This document shows, one piece after another, positions 8,878 to 16,158 of a stretch of DNA of 64,000 bases. A program made the position numbers and the translations under genes. The stretch spans positions 62,001 to 126,000 of the forward strand of contig JALHRS010000002.1 of the NCBI GenBank assembly GCA_022841325.1, written 5' to 3'. How positions within the stretch are numbered: position 1 is the stretch's first letter; every line of letters begins with the position of its first letter. The notes beneath the pieces were generated by a model. That model saw only the letters and a program-made list of their open reading frames with translations. It did not search any database and was not told the origin of the DNA. Source of the stretch: Lysobacterales bacterium. GTDB lineage: Bacteria > Pseudomonadota > Gammaproteobacteria > Xanthomonadales > SZUA-5.

Positions 8878-9903
8878 ATGTCAGGCATATTCATCAGCTA
8901 TCGCCGCAGTGACAGCGCCGGCCACACCGGACGTCTGGCCGAAGATCTGGGAGATGAACTCGACGGCCAGGCGTTGTTTCGCGATATCGAGGCGATAGAG
9001 GTCGGCGTCGACTTTGTCCAGGCGCTGGAGCGTGCGGTGAGCGCCTGCACCGTGATGCTGGTGATCATCGGCCCGACCTGGGCGAGCGCGGCGAGCGCCG
9101 ATGGACAGAAACGACTGTTCCAACCTGGGGACTTCGTGCGTATGGAAATCGAGGCTGCTCTGGCGCGCGATATCCGGGTGATCCCGGTACTGGTCGGCGA
9201 CGCGCAGATGCCGGGGCCAGCGGATGTCCCGGACTCCATGGCGGCGCTGCTGCGACGCAATGCCTACTCGGTGTCTGATCGTCGCTGGCAGTACGATGTG
9301 TCGCAACTGGTCGACATTCTGGTCAAGATTCCCGGTGTCGCCGGGCGCAAGAGCAACAGCCCGCCGGCAGCGATCGGCGCCAAGGCAGGAATGCCTGGCG
9401 GTGCCAAAGCCGCACTGGTGGGGGGTGCCATTCTGGTGGCGGTTGCTGCGGGATTTTTCCTGTTGCCCCCAAAGAAGGATTCGACGGCTACTCCATCCAC
9501 CACTCAGCTGGCCCCCGAGACTGCGCCGGCGCCAGTTTCCGCCGCATCTGCGACTGCACCGGTGGACAGCGAGTTCTACGCCAACTGGGTATCGGCCACG
9601 GGTGAAACCTTCAATATCGATACCGAAGAGGACACCGGCAAGCTGTACGTCTTTGCCGGCAGTCGCATGGACGACGGCACCGGCGGCGGCACCGACTCGC
9701 CGCCCGTGGATGCGCCCGGACAGGAACTCTACGGCAATGGCAGCATCGATGGACGTCGCTTGCAGGCGACGCTCGAGGACTCCTTTTCCGGCGAGAAATA
9801 CCTGGTGCAGTTCGAGATCTCCGAAGACGCAAAGAGCTTGACCGGCAGCATCAGCAAGGGCGAGAAAGGCGAGCCTCGTCCCTTGTCACTGCAGCGGCGC
9901 TGA
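8878..9903 (+). CDS. TIR-domain protein with single TM helix and extracytoplasmic beta domain
   Basis: Residues 1-~150 are a TIR_2 domain: FISYRRSDSAGHTGRL, the BB-loop region ALFRDIEAI, VMLVIIGPTW, and an acidic helix FVRMEIEAAL whose Glu occupies the place of the catalytic Glu of NAD-cleaving TIRs. Residues ~180-200 (GGAILVAVAAGFFLLPP) form one TM helix. After a Thr/Pro/Ala linker, residues ~225-341 look like a small beta domain (FYANWVSATGETFNID). The predicted topology puts TIR in the cytoplasm and the beta domain outside. TIR domains hydrolyse or cyclise NAD+ or act as adaptors. The neighbours are two membrane proteins with SLATT-like cores, one carrying SLOG, which suggests a common signalling or defence role (inference). 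Confidence 0.85.
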   Translation: MSGIFISYRRSDSAGHTGRLAEDLGDELDGQALFRDIEAIEVGVDFVQALERAVSACTVMLVIIGPTWASAASADGQKRLFQPGDFVRMEIEAALARDIRVIPVLVGDAQMPGPADVPDSMAALLRRNAYSVSDRRWQYDVSQLVDILVKIPGVAGRKSNSPPAAIGAKAGMPGGAKAALVGGAILVAVAAGFFLLPPKKDSTATPSTTQLAPETAPAPVSAASATAPVDSEFYANWVSATGETFNIDTEEDTGKLYVFAGSRMDDGTGGGTDSPPVDAPGQELYGNGSIDGRRLQATLEDSFSGEKYLVQFEISEDAKSLTGSISKGEKGEPRPLSLQRR

Positions 9904-9978
9904 CTTGCTCTTGATTGTGGATCCTTCTCCCCGCAAGCGGGGGTGAGAAGGGATGTTATCGAGCCATCGGCTCGCATT

Positions 9979-10019
9979 CCTGTGCAGGCCTGTCGGCTAT
10001 GCCGACAGGCCTGCACAGG
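9979..10019. terminator. Perfect 19-bp stem / 3-nt loop hairpin between convergent genes
   Basis: The left arm 9979-9997 and right arm 10001-10019 are exact reverse complements around the loop TAT. The hairpin lies between the 3' ends of the TIR gene and the convergent hydrolase gene. It may be a bidirectional terminator, but it lacks a T tract; alternatively it is a mobile palindromic element. Confidence 0.6.
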
Positions 10020-10124
10020 TGGGTCCGCGGGACCCGGATGAGGGGCGGTGCGTACCCAGCGCACACTCCGTCAGCGCAGCCTCTTGATGGTGGTCTTTGG
10101 CGACCACACCGAACGCGAGCCTTT

Positions 10125-10308
10125 GTAGGTCCAGACTTGTCTGGACGCTTCTTCAGCACCAGCCGAAAGGCGTGCGCTGTCGTAGGTCCAGACTTGTCTG
10201 GACGCTTCTTCAGCACCAGCCGAAAGGCGTGCGCTGCCGTAGGTCCAGACTTGTCTGGACGCTTCTTCAGCACCAGCCGAAAGGCGTCCAGACAAGTCTG
10301 GACCCACA
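10125..10308. repeat. Tandem array of palindromic repeat family A (57-bp period)
   Basis: Three tandem units with 57-bp period each contain the palindrome GTCCAGACTTGTCTGGAC (10129-10146, 10186-10203, 10243-10260). An inverted copy follows at 10286-10303. Between palindromes the unit also conserves CTTCTTCAGCACCAGCCG. Single or paired copies recur at 50977-51037, 55607-55671 and 60782-60843, with divergent versions at 14957-15054 and 16076-16132. Confidence 0.85.
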
Positions 10309-10314
10309 AGAGCC

Positions 10315-10370
10315 GAGTCCCGAGTCCCGAGCCCCGAGCCCCGAGTCCCGAGTCCCGAGTCCCGAGTCCA
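10315..10370. repeat. Heptanucleotide simple repeat (CGAGTCC)n
   Basis: About eight imperfect copies of CGAGTCC/CGAGCCC follow the palindrome array. A shorter tract of the same heptamer occurs at ~52194-52210. It is intergenic, with no coding signal. Confidence 0.8.
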
Positions 10371-10429
10371 CGCCATGTCGGGCCGAGGCAGACAGCTCGC
10401 CCCTGATGCCGCGCGGTTACCTGGCGACG

Positions 10430-12721
10430 TCACTGGCAGAAGGGCGAGCGCCCGAAGCCTTCTTCGCCGCATTTGGCGGAAGCAATGCTGTCGCGATACC
10501 ACTGCCAGGCATAGGAGTGCTGCTTCATCGACGCCGCGAAGCCTTCGCCTACAGTGGGCGGTGGCGGGATATAGACAAAGTGCATGGCCGGGTCAAAGTT
10601 GCTGGCGCTGACCTGCGTCAGTTCCGAGGTGCGGTAGAACTCGGCATCGGCGTAGTGCACCAGGGCCTGGGTGATCTCGGTGTCGGGCTCGGGCGTATCG
10701 AGAATGGTGACGTGCACCAGTTCCCTGGGGAACCCCATCGCCACCAGAATGTGCGCTGCGCGCGACACTACAAAGCCACCGGCGCTGTGTCCAATCAGGT
10801 GCAGTGGCCGGTCCTTGCGGATCTGGCCGTTTTCCACCATGCGCGCCAGGCGGATACCGAAGAAGTCGCCGGTCGCCTGACCGCTGGAGCGCACGCCGCC
10901 CAGATCGGCCAGAAAGCGGGTCAAGGGATCGTTGGTATTGAGCCCGTGTTGACTGGAGGCCTTGGCGCCTTCGCGCCAGTCCAGTACCAGCATCTGCGGT
11001 GCCAGCGGACCCATGCGCCCGCGCACTCGCGAGGAAATTTCGCTGGTCCAGTGCTCGAAGTCGGAACGGGGTGGGGCCCAGCCATCGCGCATGCCGTGGG
11101 CGATGATCATCGTACCGTTGACGGCTGCGATCGGGTCGGGCGCGAATAGGCTGCCGTCGGCGGGATTCAACATACGTCCCAGTTCCTGCAAACGACTGGC
11201 AACCGCCGCCGTTTCCGGCTGCTTCAGGCTGATCCACATCAGGACGAATGCCACGCTGAGCACCACCCAGATCAGGCGCCCAAGCACCACGCGCACCAGG
11301 AATCCGGCCGCTGCACCCAGATTGCGCAAACCTTTCCACAGGATGTCCAACTTGCCGATGCGCCGCGGCGCCAACTGCTGGGGCACGACCACCGCGGACT
11401 GCTCACGGATGGTGTAGAAATCCTCGGTGGTCTCCGATTGGAAGTACCAGTCGAGAACCTCGGACAGCAGCGCATCCTCGGTTTCACGCAGCAAATCGAG
11501 CGCCTGCTCGTCGTTGGCCGTCGCAAAGCGCTCGCGCAGGTTCTCCAGATGCAGCAACTGCTGCGTATAGCGCGCCGTGCGCCGCGTGGACTCGCCGACA
11601 AAGCGCAGCGATTGCGCCACCAGCAAGCCCAGCGGCAGCGCCAGACCGGCCATGCCGAGCGCGAATTCGAGCCAACTGCCGCCGAGCAGCGCCAGCCAGG
11701 TCGCCGAGCGTGGATGCAGGGTGACGATGATGCCGGCGACGCCGACAGCCAGCGCCAGATCCATCAGTATGGTGCTCCAGCGCGTCAGCTTCCGGCGCTC
11801 GCGCAAGGCGCGGTCGCGCTGACGCAGGTAGTAGTCGTACTGGTTGTCGATGCGTTCGCGCAAATAGTCCGCGCGCCAGTTCGGCGCCGTCTGTTGCGGC
11901 TCGGCGGCAAATTTCTGCAGCAGCGGACGCAAGGCCGGCACCACCGACAACAAGCTCACCACGGGCTGCACTGGCGCACTGCGAGTCGCGAGCAAGGAAC
12001 GGCAAGCCTCGGCTACCAGGCGCGCGCGCGACCACAAACGACCCATGCTGCGCCAGCGTAGCCACCAGAAAAACACCAGGATCAACAAGGGGCTGGCCAG
12101 ACCCGCCAGCGCCGCCAGCATCGGCGGCAGATGCAGCGGCGTGCGCAGTAGCCAGACCACCGGCAACAGCACGCAGATGGCTTCGATCGCCACCAGGGTC
12201 TTGCCCGAGCGTCGCGTGTCCGGTGCCGTCGACTGTGCCAACTCGTCGCTGCCCTTGAAAATCGCCTCAACGCTCTCGGCTAGCGAGACACCGGCCGGGG
12301 TGAGCGTGTCGTCCAGCCAACTCGGCGGCTGCCAGTGGCCGCCCGCATGCGCGTCCCAGCGCTGGCCATCGACTGTACACACGGCACTCCACAGCGCGGC
12401 ACCGGCGCCCAGCGTAGCCGGTGCTGCCGGACGTTCGCCGGCATACAAAACCAGCGTGGCATCGGCGCTGGCGCGCCATTCGCTGCCGTCACCAGTGATC
12501 GCCTCACCCTCAAATCCGCTGTCACGGGCGAGTTGCAGTGCGAATGCCTGCTGCTCGTCAGCGCTGCGCACCAGCAATCGCCACGATCCCGTCTTGCTGG
12601 CCTGGATCGATTTCAGCGCGTGCCGGCATGCCTCGATGGCGGCCTTCGGCAATTTCTCCGAGGTCTGTTCGCTGCTTTCGAAATAGAGGATTGGCCGGGC
12701 AGACGATACGGAATTACTCAT
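10430..12721 (-). CDS. Membrane protein: unknown N-terminal domain, tandem 2TM (SLATT/DUF4231-like) core, C-terminal alpha/beta hydrolase
   Basis: 763 residues. Residues 1-165 are a soluble alpha/beta domain I cannot assign. A core with TM helices at ~174-192, 202-222, 315-335 and 350-372 carries RLVAEACR (234-241) after the first pair and RIDNQYDYYLRQR (290-302) before the second. An amphipathic tail has ALLSEVLDW. A fifth TM spans ~475-497. Residues ~535-763 form an alpha/beta hydrolase with oxyanion-type IIAHGMRDG and nucleophile elbow LIGHSAGG (Ser646), followed by VTILDTPEPD. The 4-TM core resembles that of the divergently encoded SLOG protein at 13050-14834 motif by motif. I infer a SLATT-type membrane effector with lipase/esterase activity; the substrate is unknown. 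Confidence 0.75.
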   Translation of the reverse strand: MSNSVSSARPILYFESSEQTSEKLPKAAIEACRHALKSIQASKTGSWRLLVRSADEQQAFALQLARDSGFEGEAITGDGSEWRASADATLVLYAGERPAAPATLGAGAALWSAVCTVDGQRWDAHAGGHWQPPSWLDDTLTPAGVSLAESVEAIFKGSDELAQSTAPDTRRSGKTLVAIEAICVLLPVVWLLRTPLHLPPMLAALAGLASPLLILVFFWWLRWRSMGRLWSRARLVAEACRSLLATRSAPVQPVVSLLSVVPALRPLLQKFAAEPQQTAPNWRADYLRERIDNQYDYYLRQRDRALRERRKLTRWSTILMDLALAVGVAGIIVTLHPRSATWLALLGGSWLEFALGMAGLALPLGLLVAQSLRFVGESTRRTARYTQQLLHLENLRERFATANDEQALDLLRETEDALLSEVLDWYFQSETTEDFYTIREQSAVVVPQQLAPRRIGKLDILWKGLRNLGAAAGFLVRVVLGRLIWVVLSVAFVLMWISLKQPETAAVASRLQELGRMLNPADGSLFAPDPIAAVNGTMIIAHGMRDGWAPPRSDFEHWTSEISSRVRGRMGPLAPQMLVLDWREGAKASSQHGLNTNDPLTRFLADLGGVRSSGQATGDFFGIRLARMVENGQIRKDRPLHLIGHSAGGFVVSRAAHILVAMGFPRELVHVTILDTPEPDTEITQALVHYADAEFYRTSELTQVSASNFDPAMHFVYIPPPPTVGEGFAASMKQHSYAWQWYRDSIASAKCGEEGFGRSPFCQ

Positions 12722-12825
12722 ATGTGCGCGTCTACCAGCTAGTGGGATTGGCTGGGACTATAGGGTGCGCAAGGGCTCGGAAATTGGCGCTGAAAACGGA
12801 ATATATTGTGCTGCCAAAGTAGTAA

Positions 12826-12900
12826 GTCACGTTGACCCGCAGGGTCTACGTGACGGCTCGGCTCGGCGCGTCACGTAGCCCGCTTCGCGGCCAACGTGAC
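12826..12900. repeat. Palindromic repeat family B (two hairpins)
   Basis: Hairpins GTCACGT...ACGTGAC lie at 12826-12854 (inner stem GACCC/GGGTC) and 12870-12900. They sit in the 328-nt divergent gap between the hydrolase and SLOG genes. The same element recurs at 26702-26771, 49666-49696 and 52001-52182. Confidence 0.85.
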
Positions 12901-13049
12901 CTACTTCGAGTTTGGCGAATCACTTGGCCCGCGTCGCCGCCTGATGACCAGCCCCGAAATCAGCCGCATCTGCGAGGCCATGTTCGCGCCCAAGGCTGGC
13001 CTTCCGGCGCATCATCGAGCCGTCGCCGAACCGAGCACCTCTGATCTGC

Positions 13050-14834
13050 ATGTCAGCGAACGCCAACCCAGTCGCTTTCACCGCCGCACCTGAACACGAA
13101 GGCGAGGCGCGCAGCTATGCGGTGCCCTTGGTGGTCGCCGTCACTGGACACCGCGATCTGGTGCCGGCTGAACTCCCGGCGATTCGTGCCAGGGTGCGAG
13201 ATTGCCTGCTCGGCCTGCAGAGCGCTTATCCGGGACGGCTGGTCGCGGTCATGTCTGCGTTGGCCGACGGCGCAGATCGCCTGGTCGCACAGCTGGCGTT
13301 GGAACTGGGCATGCCTTTGACCGCCGTATTGCCGATGCCCCGGACACTCTACGAAGCCGATTTTGGCAGCGAGTCGTTGTCGGAATTCGCCAATTTGTGC
13401 AGTGCCGCCACCGATGTGTTTGAGCTGCCGTTGATCATGGGCAACAGTGCCGAGGCCGTGTCCACCGACACTCAGGCGCGCGCCCTGCAATACGCCTCTG
13501 TGGGGGTATTTCTGTGCGCGCATTGTCATGTGCTGCTGGCCTTGTGGGATGGCAAGGACAACGGCCAGTTGGGCGGTACCGGGCAGGTGGTGCGCTTTCA
13601 CCACGACGATGTGATGCCCGACTACGCGCCGCCGACCAGCGTCAGTCTGCTCAGCCTGACCGACGACGAGAGCGATCTGGTCTACCACGTGGTCTGCAGT
13701 CGCGATCGCCCGGGCGGTGAACCCGCCCCTGGGCTGAGGGCTGTGACCAGCTTCTGGTTCACCAGGGACACCGAGCATCCGCGTAGCGAGCAGATTCCGG
13801 AGCGACACCGGCGCGTATTCGTCTATGCCAACGAGTTCAGCCGCGAGGCGCAGTCCTTTGCGGCGGTCATCGACCAGGAACGTGCCTCGCTGATCCCCGG
13901 GGCCACTGGGCCCTCGCTGCCACCTGGTCTGGCCGACATCAATCAGGTCTTTTGCGCAGCCGACTGGCTGGCGATGCGCTATCAAAAGCGCGTGACGCTG
14001 GCACTGAAGGCGAGCCATCTCTGCGCCCTGGTCGCGGCTGCCGGGTACTTGTCCTATACCGATCTGTATTCGGCGCCGACCATGATCGCGTTGATTCTGC
14101 TGATGATGCTCGTCGCGGTCGGCATCAACTGGCTGGCGGTGCGCGGCGCCTGGCATCGCAAATATCTGGACTACCGCACGCTTGCCGAAGGTTTGCGCGT
14201 ACAGTTCTACTGGGCAGCAGCGGGGGTCACCAGCGGCAACATCACCAAGTTCGCGCACGACAACTGTCTGCAGATGCGCGACGTTGAACTCGGCTGGATC
14301 CGCAATGTCATGCGCGTGGCCGGCACCGAGTGCGATGTGGCGCCGTCGCTGACGCCCGAGGGACTGGCTTTCGTGAGGAGTGAATGGATCGGCGACACCG
14401 AGCGTGGGCAGTTGGGCTATTACCGTCGTCGTTCCGCGCTGCACAGCCGCGAAACCGCGCTGACCCGGCGCATCGGTCGCATCGGCATCGCCACCACGCT
14501 GCTCGCACTGATCGCCCTGCTGTTCATTGGGCCGGGGCTGTCGCCAGAATGGCAAACGCCGATTGTCTATCTGATGGGTTTGATATTGCTGCTGGTGGGT
14601 GTGCGCCAGTCATACGCCACCCGCCGGGCTGAGTCCGAACTGATTCGCCAGTACGAATTCATGCACCGGATCTTCAACAATGCGCGCCGGCGCATCGACG
14701 TAGCCGAAAGCGATGCCGAACGCCGACGCATCCTCAAGCTGCTGGGCGACTCGGCCCTGGAAGAGCACGCCGAGTGGATATTGATCCACCGCGAGCGCGG
14801 GCTCGACGAGGAGGAAGGGCTGCGGCTGGGCTGA
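13050..14834 (+). CDS. SLOG-domain protein with tandem 2TM (SLATT/DUF4231-like) core
   Basis: 594 residues. The N-terminal ~200 residues are a SLOG (LOG/DprA-like) Rossmannoid nucleotide-binding domain: VVAVTGHRDLVP (GHR at 33-35), VMSALADGADRLVA (68-80), and HVLLALWDG followed by GGTGQVV (175-181), which corresponds to the phosphate-binding GGxGT loop. TM helices are predicted at ~318-336, 343-364, 475-494 and 503-519. RTLAEGLR (376-383) follows the first pair, RGQLGYYRRR (452-461) precedes the second, and a C-terminal tail has ALEEHAEW. SLOG domains sense or process nucleotide-derived ligands, and SLATT modules are proposed pore-forming effectors (Burroughs et al. framework). The start at ATG 13050 lacks a strong ribosome-binding site. 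Confidence 0.78.
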   Translation: MSANANPVAFTAAPEHEGEARSYAVPLVVAVTGHRDLVPAELPAIRARVRDCLLGLQSAYPGRLVAVMSALADGADRLVAQLALELGMPLTAVLPMPRTLYEADFGSESLSEFANLCSAATDVFELPLIMGNSAEAVSTDTQARALQYASVGVFLCAHCHVLLALWDGKDNGQLGGTGQVVRFHHDDVMPDYAPPTSVSLLSLTDDESDLVYHVVCSRDRPGGEPAPGLRAVTSFWFTRDTEHPRSEQIPERHRRVFVYANEFSREAQSFAAVIDQERASLIPGATGPSLPPGLADINQVFCAADWLAMRYQKRVTLALKASHLCALVAAAGYLSYTDLYSAPTMIALILLMMLVAVGINWLAVRGAWHRKYLDYRTLAEGLRVQFYWAAAGVTSGNITKFAHDNCLQMRDVELGWIRNVMRVAGTECDVAPSLTPEGLAFVRSEWIGDTERGQLGYYRRRSALHSRETALTRRIGRIGIATTLLALIALLFIGPGLSPEWQTPIVYLMGLILLLVGVRQSYATRRAESELIRQYEFMHRIFNNARRRIDVAESDAERRRILKLLGDSALEEHAEWILIHRERGLDEEEGLRLG

Positions 14835-14956
14835 GAGCGCAGGCAAGCGCTGTATTGCGTGCATGGTGGTCCGCTCGCAATCGAGTCGAAGGTCTGCCGA
14901 TGGCTGCCCGATCGATGCGGTTCGCTGCGCTCAGCACATCCTACTCGGTGCCGGGA

Positions 14957-15054
14957 GCGTTCGAACAAGGTTCGAACCCACCAAAGCTCGCGCTGTTGCG
15001 GGTCCGCACCTTGGTGGTTCCGCACCTTGTCCGGACGCTTGCCGCTACACCCGC
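14957..15054. repeat. Divergent palindromic repeat family A copy after a cold-shock-domain gene
   Basis: It contains GTTCGAACAAGGTTCGAAC and, further right, CCTTGTCCGGACGCTT. It matches the element at 16076-16132 in order and spacing. Each copy lies just past the stop of one of the two cold-shock-domain genes. Confidence 0.65.
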
Positions 15055-15064
15055 GCAACCACCC

Positions 15065-15913
15065 TCACAGCGCCTGCACCTCGTCCGCCTGCGGCTTCCC
15101 ACCCCTTCCGCAAATTACCTTGAAGGTCACTCGCTGGCCTTCCTTCAGGCTCTTGAGTCCAGTGCTCTGGATCGAGTAGAAGTGGACGAACAGGTCTGTC
15201 CCTTTCTCGGTCGTGATCAAGCCGATGCCCTTGGCGTCGTTGAAGTTCTTGACCGTTCCCTGCTGCCGATGGCTACTGCCCATGGGGTACTGGCCGCAAT
15301 ACTGGATGGTTGGCGGCGTCGGTGCTGCTGCCGGTGGCGGTGCAGCAGGCGCGGGAGGTGCCGCCTGTTGCGGCGGGGGTGCGGCCGGCGCCGGCGGCGC
15401 GGGTTGTGTATCGCTGACCGGGTTGGCGTCTTCGAGCTCGCTGCCGGTTTCCGCTTCGGCCGGTTCGCTCGCAGCTTCCTCGTCAGCGGCCGGCTCGGTT
15501 GCCGACTCCTCGCCATCGCCCGTGTCCGACGCTTCTTCCTCCTCAAAAGATCCGGCGTCCTCACTGGATTCGTCCGCCAGATCGCCAGCGTCGGCAGACG
15601 CGTCTTCCGATTCTTCCTCCTCCGAACCATCGGCCCCATCGCCGGCCCATTCATCAGCACCCTCATCCGATTCGTCAGAGCCCGCGTCGGCGAAGGCCTC
15701 GTCGCCACTGTCTTCAGCGTCGCCCATCTCGTCCGACGCGTCCGCGTCGTCTGCGGTAGCGTCCCCATCGAAACTCTCGTCGGCGGCCGCCTCATCGGCG
15801 AATCCGGCCTCGCCTGCCGCGTCGGCTTCGCTGTCGAATTCATCCTGCGCCCAAACCAGCGGCGCGGCCAGGGTGCCCAACAACACTGCGATCAGCGCGG
15901 TCTTCTTCAGCAC
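15065..15913 (-). CDS. Exported acidic protein with C-terminal cold-shock domain (282 aa)
   Basis: The GTG start at 15913 has AGGAG six nt upstream. Residues 1-22 are a Sec signal peptide ([22 protein letters not shown], cleavage before QDEF). Residues ~23-165 are almost entirely Asp/Glu/Ala/Ser. Residues ~168-205 are a Pro/Ala linker. Residues ~218-282 form a cold-shock OB fold: [20 protein letters not shown], then [10 protein letters not shown] and [15 protein letters not shown]2 (LFVHF) is intact and RNP1 is altered (KGIGLI instead of KGFGFI). Cold-shock domains normally bind RNA or ssDNA in the cytoplasm, so the signal peptide is unexpected. It is paralogous to the next gene (16159-17289). 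Confidence 0.85.
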   Translation of the reverse strand: MLKKTALIAVLLGTLAAPLVWAQDEFDSEADAAGEAGFADEAAADESFDGDATADDADASDEMGDAEDSGDEAFADAGSDESDEGADEWAGDGADGSEEEESEDASADAGDLADESSEDAGSFEEEEASDTGDGEESATEPAADEEAASEPAEAETGSELEDANPVSDTQPAPPAPAAPPPQQAAPPAPAAPPPAAAPTPPTIQYCGQYPMGSSHRQQGTVKNFNDAKGIGLITTEKGTDLFVHFYSIQSTGLKSLKEGQRVTFKVICGRGGKPQADEVQAL

Positions 15914-16075
15914 AAGCGACTCCTGGGTGTGGGGATGAGGCCTTGGCCTGCGCCTCGATCATGCGCCGGACGCGGGCGCGGTCGTTATGGGTTGGATGAA
16001 GCATCTTGCGGTTCGTTCAGGAGACTGGGCAAGCATCCGGGAAGGGCGCTGCGCAACCCATGCAGAAGCCTTCGA

Positions 16076-16132
16076 ACAAGGTTCGGACCCACCAAAGCGA
16101 GCGCTGTTGTGGGTCCGGACCTGGTCCGGACG
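16076..16132. repeat. Palindromic repeat family A variant after the second cold-shock-domain gene
   Basis: It holds a TTCGAACAAGGTTCGGACC segment and GGTCCGGACCTGGTCCGGACG, a GTCCGGAC/GTCCGGAC stem. It ends ~25 nt past the stop of the 16159-17289 gene. Confidence 0.65.
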
Positions 16133-16158
16133 CTTGTCCTGCACCTCTGCGACAGACC

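Noticed and set aside
10125-10308. Possible CRISPR array (regular 57-bp period)
   Set aside because: The whole unit including the 'spacer' is repeated, the core is a palindrome found elsewhere in the window, and no cas genes are near.
12896-13093. 65-codon plus-strand frame just upstream of the SLOG gene
   Set aside because: It begins inside a family B palindrome, overlaps the SLOG start in another frame and has no recognisable content.
13053-14555. 500-codon minus-strand frame opposite the SLOG protein gene
   Set aside because: Composition is that of an antisense shadow (Gln/His/Arg-rich); the plus frame carries recognisable SLOG and TM motifs.
8878-14834. Calling the TIR/SLOG locus a Thoeris system
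   Set aside because: Thoeris ThsA carries a Sir2 or TM effector with SLOG in a specific architecture and gene order. Here the SLOG protein has a tandem 2TM core, the TIR is membrane-anchored, and an extra hydrolase protein is present, so only a functional analogy is justified.
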